Under the pieces are notes generated by a model. That model was not told where the DNA came from and made no database searches. It worked only from the letters and a program-made list of their open reading frames with translations. DNA of 64,000 nucleotides from Candidatus Nitrotoga sp. CP45 (GTDB taxonomy: Bacteria; Pseudomonadota; Gammaproteobacteria; Burkholderiales; Gallionellaceae): NCBI GenBank assembly GCA_945874105.1, contig CAMCFJ010000009.1:16592-80591 (forward strand), read 5' to 3'. Position 1 is the first letter of the stretch; each line of letters opens with the position of its first letter. A program made the translations under genes and the position numbers. Below are positions 10,512 through 18,969 of the stretch, piece after piece.

Positions 10512-13500
10512 GTGGGAAGTAGTTTGATGGCCTACATATCTAAAACTCCAAGCAAATCACTGTCTCCGGCATTGCTGAAAATCAAGCCGGGCAGGGAACA
10601 ATTCGAGCAATTCAAGGCAAAGCTGTCTGGGCTTGAGGGGCAGATAAATGGCAGCCCGAACGAAAGCGAAGAGCATCACAAAAACCATATTTCTGATTTC
10701 CTGAAATACGCTTTTAAATTTCCTGCTTACTTCATTAACACCAATGACCGAATCGATCTGGTCATCCACAACGGCAAAGCTCCCACGGATCCGGTTGGCG
10801 TCATCATTGAGGCCAAGCGTCCATCCAGCCAGACGGAAATGCCGTCGCAGGACAGTCTCAACGTCAAGGCGATGCAGGAGCTGGTACTTTATTACCTGCG
10901 CGAGCGTGTTACGGCGAACAATCTGAACGTAAAGCACCTTGTCATTACCAACGGCTACGAATGGTTTATTTTCGATGCTCATGTTTTTGAGAAAGCCTTT
11001 GCCAACAACAAAGCCCTGGTCAAGCAATTCAACGAGTTTGAGGCGGGACATTTATCTGGCAACACCACGGACTTTTTTTACAGGGAAATCGCCAAGCCTA
11101 CCATTGAAAAAATGGGCGATGTCGAATTTACCCGTTTCGATTTGCGTGAAGAGAATAGTGACAAAAAACTCATTGCCTTGCTCAAGGTGTTTTCGCCGGA
11201 GCATTTGCTCAAACTCCCGTTTGCCAATGACAGCAACAGCCTAAACAAAGATTTTTATTCGGAGTTGCTACACCTCATTGGTTTGATCGAAGTCAAAGAG
11301 GGCAGTAAAAAACTCATCCAGCGCAAACAGGAGGGCGAACGCAATCGTGGCTCGTTGCTGGAAAACGCCATCGCCAAACTGGATGCACAAGACAGGCTGC
11401 GCCATTTTGAAAAGCCGAGTTTGTTTGGCGAAACCAAACAGGAGCAGTTGTTCAACGTCGGGCTGGAGCTGGTTATCACATGGGTCAACCGCATCCTGTT
11501 CCTCAAACTGCTCGAAGCCCAGCTCATCACTTACCACAAGGGCGATAACTCCTACGCATTCCTCAACTCGCAAAGAATAAAAAGCTTTGATGAGTTGGAC
11601 ACCCTTTTTTTTGAAGTGCTGGCGCGCAAACTTGATGAGCGTGAAGAGCCCATCAAACAGGCCTTCGCCAAGGTGCCCTATTTGAACAGCTCCCTGTTTG
11701 AGCCGACCGAGATAGAAAGCAAGTCGCTATTCATAGGCAATCTGGTGGGAGAGGTAACGCTGCCGCTCTTCGGTTCAACCGTGCTCAAAGACGCAAAGGT
11801 GAAACGCAGGACGGGCGAGCTGAATACGCTGGAATACCTATTCGCTTTTCTGGATGCTTACGACTTTGCCAGCGAAGGCAAGGGCGAGCTTAAAGACGAC
11901 AACAAAGCGCTGATTAACGCCTCCGTGCTGGGGCTGATTTTCGAAAAGATCAACGGTTACAAAGACGGCTCGTTCTTCACGCCCGGCTTCATCACAATGT
12001 ACATGTGCCGCGAAACCTTGCGGCGCGCAGTGGTGCAAAAGTTTAACGAAGTGAAGGGCTGGAATTGCAACAGCCTCACCGATCTTTATAACAAAATTGA
12101 AGACCGCACCGAAGCCAACACCCTCATCAACAGCCTGAAGGTATGCGACCCCGCCGTTGGGTCGGGGCACTTTTTGGTCTCCGCGCTGAATGAGTTGATC
12201 GCCATCAAAAGCGAACTGGGTATCCTGCAGGATGCCGAGGGTAAGCGGCTCAAGAATTATTCCATCGAGATCATCAATGACGAGTTGCTTGTTCTGGATG
12301 AGGAGGGAGACGAATTCAGTTACAGCCCGGCCAACCCGGAAAGCGCGCGCATCCAAAAAACGCTGTTCAACGAAAAGCAGACCCTCATCGAGAATTGCCT
12401 GTTCGGCGTGGATATCAACCCCAACTCCGTCAAGATATGCCGCCTGCGCCTGTGGATCGAGCTGCTGAAAAACGCCTATTACAACGCCGACGGGCAACTC
12501 GAAACCCTGCCGAATATTGACATCAACATCAAGGTCGGCAACTCGCTCATCAGCCGCTTTGCGCTGGATACGGATTTGAAGGATGCTCTGAAGAAAAGCA
12601 AGCTGACTTTGGCTGGCTACAGGAAGGCGGTGGATACATACCGCAACGCCACCAGCAAAGAGCAGAAGCGCGAAATGGAGAAGTTAATTGCGGAAATCAA
12701 GAATGATTTTCGCACCGAAATTCTATATCACGACCCCAAAGCCAAGAAGCTGGAAAACATGCGGGCAGAGCTTAAGCTCTTGGAGCTTCCGCAAACTCTG
12801 TTGGAAGAACCAGCAAAAGAAAAAAAAGAACGGAAACAGAAACAGGAAAAACTGAAACTACAATTCGATAAACTGAATGTCGAAATCGAAGAGATCAAGA
12901 ACAACAAGATTTACGAAAATGCTTTCGAGTGGCGCTTTGAATTTCCAGAAGCATTGAATGACGAAGGTGTATTCGCGGGCTTTGATGTTGTGATTGGGAA
13001 TCCACCATATATCTTTACTCGTGAGTTAATTAGCGAAGAAGATAAGGTTTATTTCAATACCAACTACATGCAAACACAGTTCAAAATTAATTTATATTTT
13101 TTGTTTGTTGAGCGTGCGTGGAGATTGTTAAATGTTAAAGGTGCATTTGCTTTCATTATCCCTAATAACTGGCTTACGCTTGAGACCGCATCAAATTTTA
13201 GAAAATTTATTCTTGGTGATACTAAGAATACGTTAATTGTTAATTGCAGAGATAATATTTTCGATAACGCAAGTGTGGATTCAAGTATATTAATTTTTGA
13301 CAAGTTTGGCGAGCAAGAAACTATTGTTTTTGAGCTTATTAATGGAAGCCTCACACTCACAAAACAATCTCCTTCTTCTATCTATCTTAACAACAAAAAT
13401 CATATTATTAATTATAGTCAAGTAGGTGGCGGGAGCAACTCTTCGTTGTTGGAGAAGATTGATGTTAATAGTGTGAAATTAGAAAGTATCGCTGAAGTCA

Positions 13501-14222
13501 GAAATGGAATTCAAGCTTATACAGTTGGTGAGGGTACCCCACCATTAACAGATGAGATGAAAAATGCTCGTGTATATCATAGCAAAGTCAAAAAGGGGGA
13601 TGATTGGCTTAAGTATGTTGATGGTGTAGATGTAGGTAGGTATAAATTAGGATGGAGCGGGCAATTTGTTAAATATGGAAATAACTTGTCGCGTCCTCGT
13701 AAAAATGAACTCTTCATTAACGAAAGACTATTAGTCAGGCAAATTCCTTCTAAGCCCCCGTACTCTATTTTTTCTTGTTATGTAAATGAAATTGTTGTTA
13801 ATGACAACAACAGCATGGTTGTTACTAACGTAACTAATGGATATAACTTAAAAACTATTCTTGCATTAATTAACTCTCGCCTAATTTCATATTGGTTTTT
13901 ACAAAAATTCGGCAAGTTGCAGAGGAAAGTTTTTCCTCAATTCAAAGTTAAAGAGCTTAGAGAGTTCCCTATTAAATATTTAGATTTTTCATCAGCCAAA
14001 GATATTGAATTGCAAAATATCTTAATTAATTTGGTCGATGACTATGAAAGACTAAGTCTAAATGGGGAGCTTGCTGATACATTAGAAGCTGTAAATATCA
14101 AAATTGATCGCATTGTTTATGCGCTGTATGGTTTAACCCCAGAAGAAATCGCCCTCGTTGAAGGCAATGCGGAAGAAGTTCTTTCAGTGCCGAACGCAGA
14201 TGCGGCGGAGGTGTGCGAGTGA
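10512..14222 (+). CDS. Type IIG restriction-modification enzyme: N-terminal PD-(D/E)xK-like nuclease fused to Eco57I-type N6-adenine methyltransferase and TRD
   Basis: D...PVGVIIEAKRP (D-ExK-like), VCDPAVGSGHFLVSALNE (SAM motif I), FDVVIGNPPYIF (NPPY), C-terminal TRD. ATG at 10527 is an alternative start. Confidence 0.85.
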   Translation: MGSSLMAYISKTPSKSLSPALLKIKPGREQFEQFKAKLSGLEGQINGSPNESEEHHKNHISDFLKYAFKFPAYFINTNDRIDLVIHNGKAPTDPVGVIIEAKRPSSQTEMPSQDSLNVKAMQELVLYYLRERVTANNLNVKHLVITNGYEWFIFDAHVFEKAFANNKALVKQFNEFEAGHLSGNTTDFFYREIAKPTIEKMGDVEFTRFDLREENSDKKLIALLKVFSPEHLLKLPFANDSNSLNKDFYSELLHLIGLIEVKEGSKKLIQRKQEGERNRGSLLENAIAKLDAQDRLRHFEKPSLFGETKQEQLFNVGLELVITWVNRILFLKLLEAQLITYHKGDNSYAFLNSQRIKSFDELDTLFFEVLARKLDEREEPIKQAFAKVPYLNSSLFEPTEIESKSLFIGNLVGEVTLPLFGSTVLKDAKVKRRTGELNTLEYLFAFLDAYDFASEGKGELKDDNKALINASVLGLIFEKINGYKDGSFFTPGFITMYMCRETLRRAVVQKFNEVKGWNCNSLTDLYNKIEDRTEANTLINSLKVCDPAVGSGHFLVSALNELIAIKSELGILQDAEGKRLKNYSIEIINDELLVLDEEGDEFSYSPANPESARIQKTLFNEKQTLIENCLFGVDINPNSVKICRLRLWIELLKNAYYNADGQLETLPNIDINIKVGNSLISRFALDTDLKDALKKSKLTLAGYRKAVDTYRNATSKEQKREMEKLIAEIKNDFRTEILYHDPKAKKLENMRAELKLLELPQTLLEEPAKEKKERKQKQEKLKLQFDKLNVEIEEIKNNKIYENAFEWRFEFPEALNDEGVFAGFDVVIGNPPYIFTRELISEEDKVYFNTNYMQTQFKINLYFLFVERAWRLLNVKGAFAFIIPNNWLTLETASNFRKFILGDTKNTLIVNCRDNIFDNASVDSSILIFDKFGEQETIVFELINGSLTLTKQSPSSIYLNNKNHIINYSQVGGGSNSSLLEKIDVNSVKLESIAEVRNGIQAYTVGEGTPPLTDEMKNARVYHSKVKKGDDWLKYVDGVDVGRYKLGWSGQFVKYGNNLSRPRKNELFINERLLVRQIPSKPPYSIFSCYVNEIVVNDNNSMVVTNVTNGYNLKTILALINSRLISYWFLQKFGKLQRKVFPQFKVKELREFPIKYLDFSSAKDIELQNILINLVDDYERLSLNGELADTLEAVNIKIDRIVYALYGLTPEEIALVEGNAEEVLSVPNADAAEVCE

Positions 14223-15676
14223 CTAAGCATTGGGTTGCCCAAGCGCTGAACTGGCTCACGCAAAGCCTTGAGCCGGTTCCTCACGAGCTCAACGAGCTGG
14301 ATTGGAAAGCGAGTTTGACTGGCAATAAGGAGCGTTTAATTGAACACCTGATTGCTTTTGCTAATCATTCGAATGGCGGCTTCCTCGTGTTCGGTGTGCA
14401 GGATGATGCCACTCTGACAGGCGTGGAACAGATTGCGGTGGCGCAAATCGTTAATACGCTCGCCAACCTTGGGCGCGATGCAGTGGAGCCACCCTTGGTG
14501 ATTGACCATGCGGTGGTTGATTATCGGGGGGTGGCGCTGCTGATCGTTTACGTGGCCGAGCAAAGCAATAAACCTGTGCATCGGCGCGGTAAATCTATCG
14601 AGGAAGCATGGATACGTTCGGGAGGCACTACCCGCAAGGCATCGCGTCAGGATGTGGGCGGCTTGATGTTGAACAGCAAGGCGCCGCGATGGGAGTCACT
14701 GCGTGCATCCAATCTTTTGCAAGGTACAGCGCTTTTAGTTTTGCTCGATCTTTCGGTCATTGCGAATTTGCTCCAGCGCCCTTTGCCTGTCGAGGAGAAC
14801 GAGCTTTTGCGCTGGCTGGCAGATGAGGGCATGATTACCCCGGATGGCAATGGTTACTACATCACTAATTTCGGCGCGATTGCGGCTGCGCGCAACCTTG
14901 AACAGTTCGACACGCTTAAACGCAAGCGCATTCGTCTCATCCGCTACCGGGGCATGAACAAGGTAGAGACCATAGATGAGATGATGGGTCAGAAGGGGTA
15001 TGCTGCGGGATTCGAGGGGTTGATTGCTCATCTCAAGCGTGTGCTGCCGCACTCCGAAGTGATCCAGCAATCGTTGCGCACGGAAGTCTGTATTTATCCT
15101 GAAATCGCTTTGCGCGAACTGGTCGCCAACGCGCTTATCCATCAGGATTTCACCATTACCGGTAGCGGGCCGATGATTGAGGTTTTCGATGATCGTATTG
15201 AGTTTACCAACCCCGGTAGTTTGTTGCCGGGCAAGCGACCGGACAGGTTGATCGGCACTACGCCTGAATCGCGTAACGAAATTCTGGCATCTGCATTCAG
15301 GCGTTATCGAATTTGTGAAGAACGTGGTACTGGTTTTCAAAAAGTCGTCGCAAGTATTGAGCTATTCGGGTTGCCTCCGGTGGTGTTTACCCCGATGGAG
15401 AATGCGTTTAAGGTTACGCTCTATGCACCGAAGAAATTTGATGACATGTCACAAACTGAACGCATAGAGGCTTGTTATCAGCACGCTGTGCTTCAATATT
15501 TGTCGAGTCAGGCTGTGACTAACACCACAGCACGAAAACGTTTCAAGCTACATGAAAAACGTCGCACCGCAGTATCCAATTTGCTCAAAGAAGCGGCAGA
15601 AAAAGGGCGGATTAAGCGTAAAGACCCTGATGCAACCTCGTCTAAATTTGTCGAGTACGTTCCTTACTGGGCATGA
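14213..15676 (+). CDS. AlbA_2 (Schlafen-like) domain / HATPase_c_4 ATP-binding protein, putative transcriptional regulator
   Basis: ELDWKASLTGNKERLIEHLIAFANHSNGGFLVFGVQDD (AlbA_2) and LRELVANALIHQDFTITGSGPMIEVFDDRIEFTNPGSL...RNEILASAFRR...ERGTGFQK (HATPase_c_4); overlaps the RM gene by 10 bp. Confidence 0.85.
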   Translation: MRVTKHWVAQALNWLTQSLEPVPHELNELDWKASLTGNKERLIEHLIAFANHSNGGFLVFGVQDDATLTGVEQIAVAQIVNTLANLGRDAVEPPLVIDHAVVDYRGVALLIVYVAEQSNKPVHRRGKSIEEAWIRSGGTTRKASRQDVGGLMLNSKAPRWESLRASNLLQGTALLVLLDLSVIANLLQRPLPVEENELLRWLADEGMITPDGNGYYITNFGAIAAARNLEQFDTLKRKRIRLIRYRGMNKVETIDEMMGQKGYAAGFEGLIAHLKRVLPHSEVIQQSLRTEVCIYPEIALRELVANALIHQDFTITGSGPMIEVFDDRIEFTNPGSLLPGKRPDRLIGTTPESRNEILASAFRRYRICEERGTGFQKVVASIELFGLPPVVFTPMENAFKVTLYAPKKFDDMSQTERIEACYQHAVLQYLSSQAVTNTTARKRFKLHEKRRTAVSNLLKEAAEKGRIKRKDPDATSSKFVEYVPYWA

Positions 15677-15693
15677 GTGTCGTGAGAATTTCT

Positions 15694-15770
15694 TTACTTC
15701 ATTTGAAAACGGAAAGCTGCAAAAATAATAATGAAATCAATTGGACTTTACTTCATTTGAAAATGGAAAT
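15694..15770 (+). repeat. Two 23 bp direct repeats TTTACTTCATTTGAAAA(C/T)GGAAA
   Basis: 15694-15716 and 15748-15770, one mismatch, 54 bp offset. Confidence 0.85.
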
Positions 15771-15792
15771 GCTAGGTCTGCCTGATTGGATT

Positions 15793-15918
15793 CACAACAG
15801 CGATGCTCTTGTGAGGGCTTGGTCACAGACTGGCAAGGCCAGACTGTGGAAATTTAATGGGCACAACAGAGATTCTCTTGTGCAATGCGTAGTCACAGAC
15901 TTGCGATGCAAGACTGTG
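15793..15918 (+). repeat. Two tandem hairpin pairs (A1-B1, A2-B2) with compensatory stem changes
   Basis: A1 15793-15813, B1 15824-15848, A2 15862-15882, B2 15894-15918; stems preserved despite base changes. Confidence 0.85.
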
Positions 15919-15980
15919 GGGCTGTAGTCAAAACTGTACCACTTCCACGCTTTGTAGGTGTTCCTGTAGCTGTTTTATAC

Positions 15981-16092
<112 letters not shown>

Positions 16093-16103
16093 GTATAATC
16101 AAT

Positions 16104-16140
16104 GGGTTAGATCGTAAATGATCTAGCCCGTTTTCTTTTT
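16104..16140 (+). terminator. Rho-independent terminator after middle att
   Basis: gggttagatc gtaaat gatctagccc gttttcttttt. Confidence 0.75.
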
Positions 16141-16233
16141 ATAGGCTCCATGGGTACACCAGAGAGGTGCTTGGCACTTAATACTGCGTTAGTAAGTACC
16201 TTTAGCAGCACACCTTCATATTGTCGTTAAATA

Positions 16234-16446
16234 TTGAAAATTCAGAAAAATATTATTTTCGAACTTCCATCAATACCAAACCTGATGATCGCCACACTCG
16301 TGTTCATAGTGGCAACGTGGCGCGTGAATCGCATTCTTGATGCACAGAACATTTCCAAAAGTGCTGCGCGCAGTTTATCGGTGTTTGCACTGGCCTATCT
16401 ATTGTCATGGGGTAGGGGTGGGGCTGTATGTCAAACAGCGTGTTGA
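16234..16446 (+). CDS. Possible small membrane protein (weak)
   Basis: Hydrophobic segments MIATLVFIVATW and SLSVFALAYLLSWG; stop lies within an inverted-repeat arm. Confidence 0.35.
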   Translation: MKIQKNIIFELPSIPNLMIATLVFIVATWRVNRILDAQNISKSAARSLSVFALAYLLSWGRGGAVCQTAC

Positions 16447-16574
16447 AATTTCCATTTTTTGTGAATTCAGCATCTGTGGAAACAACTCACAACCCCCTTG
16501 TAGTATGTGGATTCTTGGAAAGACCACTGGCAAATATGAGCGCTGCTTGGCAGAAAATTTTGTACGCTGTTTGA
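16429..16574 (+). repeat. Inverted-repeat (attC-like) structure 1
   Basis: TCAAACAGCGTGTTGAAATTT (16431-) ... AAATTTTGTACGCTGTTTGA (-16574); 10 bp perfect outer arms. Confidence 0.6.
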
Positions 16575-16713
16575 GGGGCGAGAGCCTGTTCTCTACCAAT
16601 TGATTTCTCTTGATTTACCCGGCCATGGCCGTTCAGCGGTGCTGCTGGCCGCGTGACCCTAGTTGCGCAACTACACGAAAGTTGACTCAACGCTGTGAGA
16701 ATTGGGTGATTGC

Positions 16714-16755
16714 ACTGGGGTATTTCACCCAGTCGACGGGGTGAAATACCCCAGT
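16714..16755 (+). terminator. Strong hairpin, terminator-like
   Basis: Perfect 17 bp arms actggggtatttcaccc / gggtgaaataccccagt, 8 nt loop, followed by cccccattttttc. Confidence 0.65.
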
Positions 16756-16965
16756 CCCCCATTTTTTCTGCTCCGGCAGTAGAGCGCTGTGCTTCGATTA
16801 TCTGAAACAAATTAAAAAATCAAATAGTTATATATAAAGTGCCAATGTGGCCTAATTTTTGCTTATATATGGATAAGTTATTCGCGCAAACCCAAAGGCG
16901 CGCGTCTAGCAGCAGCAAATATTAAACCCGTTTGCTAACAGTTAGATTTTTTTCGAGGAGTTTTT

Positions 16966-17658
16966 ATGAGAAAGTTGATTGCGTTGTTCCTGCTCACGAC
17001 TTCAGCCGTTGCACAGGCATTTGATGTCAATACCACATCCAGCCCATTGAGTTTTCCAGAATGGGTCAATGTGAAAACTTATACCACTGTCTTTGTCGAC
17101 ACCCGCAAGCTCAAAACGTCGCTGCAAGTAGCGTTGCAGCAGTGGCCGAATGAGGAATGCCTAGTGGTCAACGACGTAAATGCGCAGCTGCATTGCAAGG
17201 GTGCGTTGGTCGAAGGTGCATGGAGTTACTCGATTTCGGATGGCTTTCCTTGTTATGCCGATCCCAGGGATCCGCGCAAGTGCCTGAAAATCGACGGACT
17301 AAAACAAAAGAGTTTCACTAATTTTATATCGCCGACGACATGCACGGCTACGAGTTGCCCGCCCGGGCCACCCCCTGTGCCGATGACTTTGACGTTCGAT
17401 CATGACGTGAGGCATTTCGCGATGATTTATCGCTTCAACTGGGATATTGCCGGCTTCCCGCAGTGGAGCAAGAGTATGGTTGTTGCGGTCAACGGTGTAG
17501 AAATCGGCACCTATGACATCCCGTTAATGGCCGGTCATTCCATGATCAGCATATCGGCTGCGGAAGGCGAGATTATTGGGAGCGTCACGTTTACGCCTAT
17601 CGATGTAAACGGAAACACAACCGGCGCCCTTGTTGCGTCGAGGTTTTATTTCGAATAA
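16966..17658 (+). CDS. Secreted/periplasmic protein of unknown function
   Basis: Signal peptide MRKLIALFLLTTSAVAQAFD; RBS gaggag upstream; paired Cys residues; no recognised domain. Confidence 0.75.
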   Translation: MRKLIALFLLTTSAVAQAFDVNTTSSPLSFPEWVNVKTYTTVFVDTRKLKTSLQVALQQWPNEECLVVNDVNAQLHCKGALVEGAWSYSISDGFPCYADPRDPRKCLKIDGLKQKSFTNFISPTTCTATSCPPGPPPVPMTLTFDHDVRHFAMIYRFNWDIAGFPQWSKSMVVAVNGVEIGTYDIPLMAGHSMISISAAEGEIIGSVTFTPIDVNGNTTGALVASRFYFE

Positions 17659-17668
17659 TGCTTGCGCA

Positions 17669-17738
17669 TGTCAAACAGCGCGTTGAAATTCTCACTTTTA
17701 TGCACGCTATTTGGTGGATAAAATTGTACGCTGTTTGA
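17669..17738 (+). repeat. Inverted-repeat (attC-like) structure 2
   Basis: TCAAACAGCGCGTTGAAATT (17671-) ... AAAATTGTACGCTGTTTGA (-17738), right after the stop of 16966-17658. Confidence 0.6.
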
Positions 17739-17740
17739 TA

Positions 17741-17852
<112 letters not shown>

Positions 17853-17861
17853 GCATAATCA

Positions 17862-17902
17862 ATGGCTTATCGGAATTAACCTGTAAGCCATTTTTATTTT
17901 TA
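17862..17902 (+). terminator. Rho-independent terminator after distal att
   Basis: atggctta ... taagccat followed by tttttattttta. Confidence 0.75.
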
Positions 17903-18095
17903 CGTGCTTAGTGGTAAACAAAGGGGTACCCCTAATAGTTGCTAGGCGCACAAGTCGTATTCAGTAATTTCCATACGCAGTTCACTCAAACTCATTTTCA
18001 TACTCGCCAACAAGTACCGTTCAGTTGATCGCATAAAGCTCACAAAAAATTTAACGAAGATCAGCGAAATTTGTTTAAGAAGCGCAAAATGAACA

Positions 18096-18722
18096 ATGGC
18101 TCGTTACGGCACAGATCAATTAACCGAAGCTCGATTTGAATTGGGTTCGCGTGGGCGTGTTCTGAAAAATCTCCTTGGCATTTGTAGCAAGCGCGAAATG
18201 GATGAGATGGAGGCAACCAAGCTAGTCGCGGTAACTGACTGGGCAATCCGGCACGTTTCTGCTGACCAGCGTATCACCTCCGCCGATATTTGCCTGCTGC
18301 ACAAGCAATGGCTAGGTGAAGTGTATCCGTGGGCAGGCGAGTATCGGCAGGTGAATATTAGCAAGGGTAGTTTTGTATTTGCGATGGCGGCGCAAGTGCC
18401 GCGCTTGATGTTGGAGTTTGAGCGGAAGGAGCTGGCACGATTTACGCCATGCGCTTTTGACGACCTGGATGATGTGCTGGAAGCATTGGCTATCACACAT
18501 TGCGAGTTGGTGCTGATCCATCCTTTCCGCGAGGGCAATGGGCGCGTGTCACGTTTGCTATCTACGCTTATGGCTTTGCAAGCGGGTTTGCCGTTGCTAA
18601 ATTTTTCCAGCATCAAAGGAAAACAGCGCGAGGCTTACTTTGCCGCAGTGCGGGCAGGGATCGGGCGCGACTATCAGCCGATGATAGAGGTTTTCAGAAA
18701 AGTGGTAGCTGCCAACAGCTAG
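18096..18722 (+). CDS. Fic family protein (putative AMP transferase toxin)
   Basis: Canonical Fic motif HPFREGNGR followed by LLSTLMALQAG; NISKG flap region. Confidence 0.95.
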   Translation: MARYGTDQLTEARFELGSRGRVLKNLLGICSKREMDEMEATKLVAVTDWAIRHVSADQRITSADICLLHKQWLGEVYPWAGEYRQVNISKGSFVFAMAAQVPRLMLEFERKELARFTPCAFDDLDDVLEALAITHCELVLIHPFREGNGRVSRLLSTLMALQAGLPLLNFSSIKGKQREAYFAAVRAGIGRDYQPMIEVFRKVVAANS

Positions 18723-18889
18723 CGGGTTTTTGCTGGCTTATTACGGGGGATGGAAGTGAGTGCTCGTTCAGCCGCTTTCTTCACGCCTTCAATCGCGGTC
18801 GAAGAAAGCACGTTCGCACGCAAGGCGCATTGATAGTCTCGCGCATTGTGCAAGTGTCGATTTTGTTGAAGCAGAGATTTTGGAGTCAT
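18719..18889 (-). CDS. Putative Fic antitoxin-like small protein (56 aa from internal Met; ORF extends to 18946)
   Basis: MTPKSLLQQNRHLHNARDYQCALRANVLSSTAIEGVKKAAERALTSIPRNKPAKTR; S-x-x-x-E-G inhibitory-type motif; stop overlaps the fic stop. Confidence 0.55.
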   Translation of the reverse strand: MTPKSLLQQNRHLHNARDYQCALRANVLSSTAIEGVKKAAERALTSIPRNKPAKTR

Positions 18890-18969
18890 GGCCGCACTAT
18901 AAGGCACACGGTGTGATAACTCAACAGCCACAAACGCCGCAAACATCGTGTCAATTACGCTGATCTTTT

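Noticed and set aside
10512-14222. BREX PglX methyltransferase
   Set aside because: Size and NPPY fit, but an N-terminal ExK nuclease-like region is present and no brxC/pglZ/brxL genes are nearby; a type IIG enzyme fits better.
15673-15927. 84 aa ORF overlapping the end of the AlbA_2 gene
   Set aside because: It is made of the 23 bp direct repeats and the duplicated hairpins; constraint looks like structure, not protein.
17950-18096. FicA-type antitoxin upstream of fic on the same strand
   Set aside because: The frames in this gap contain stops and no SxxxEG-coding ORF; the only candidate is the convergent ORF.
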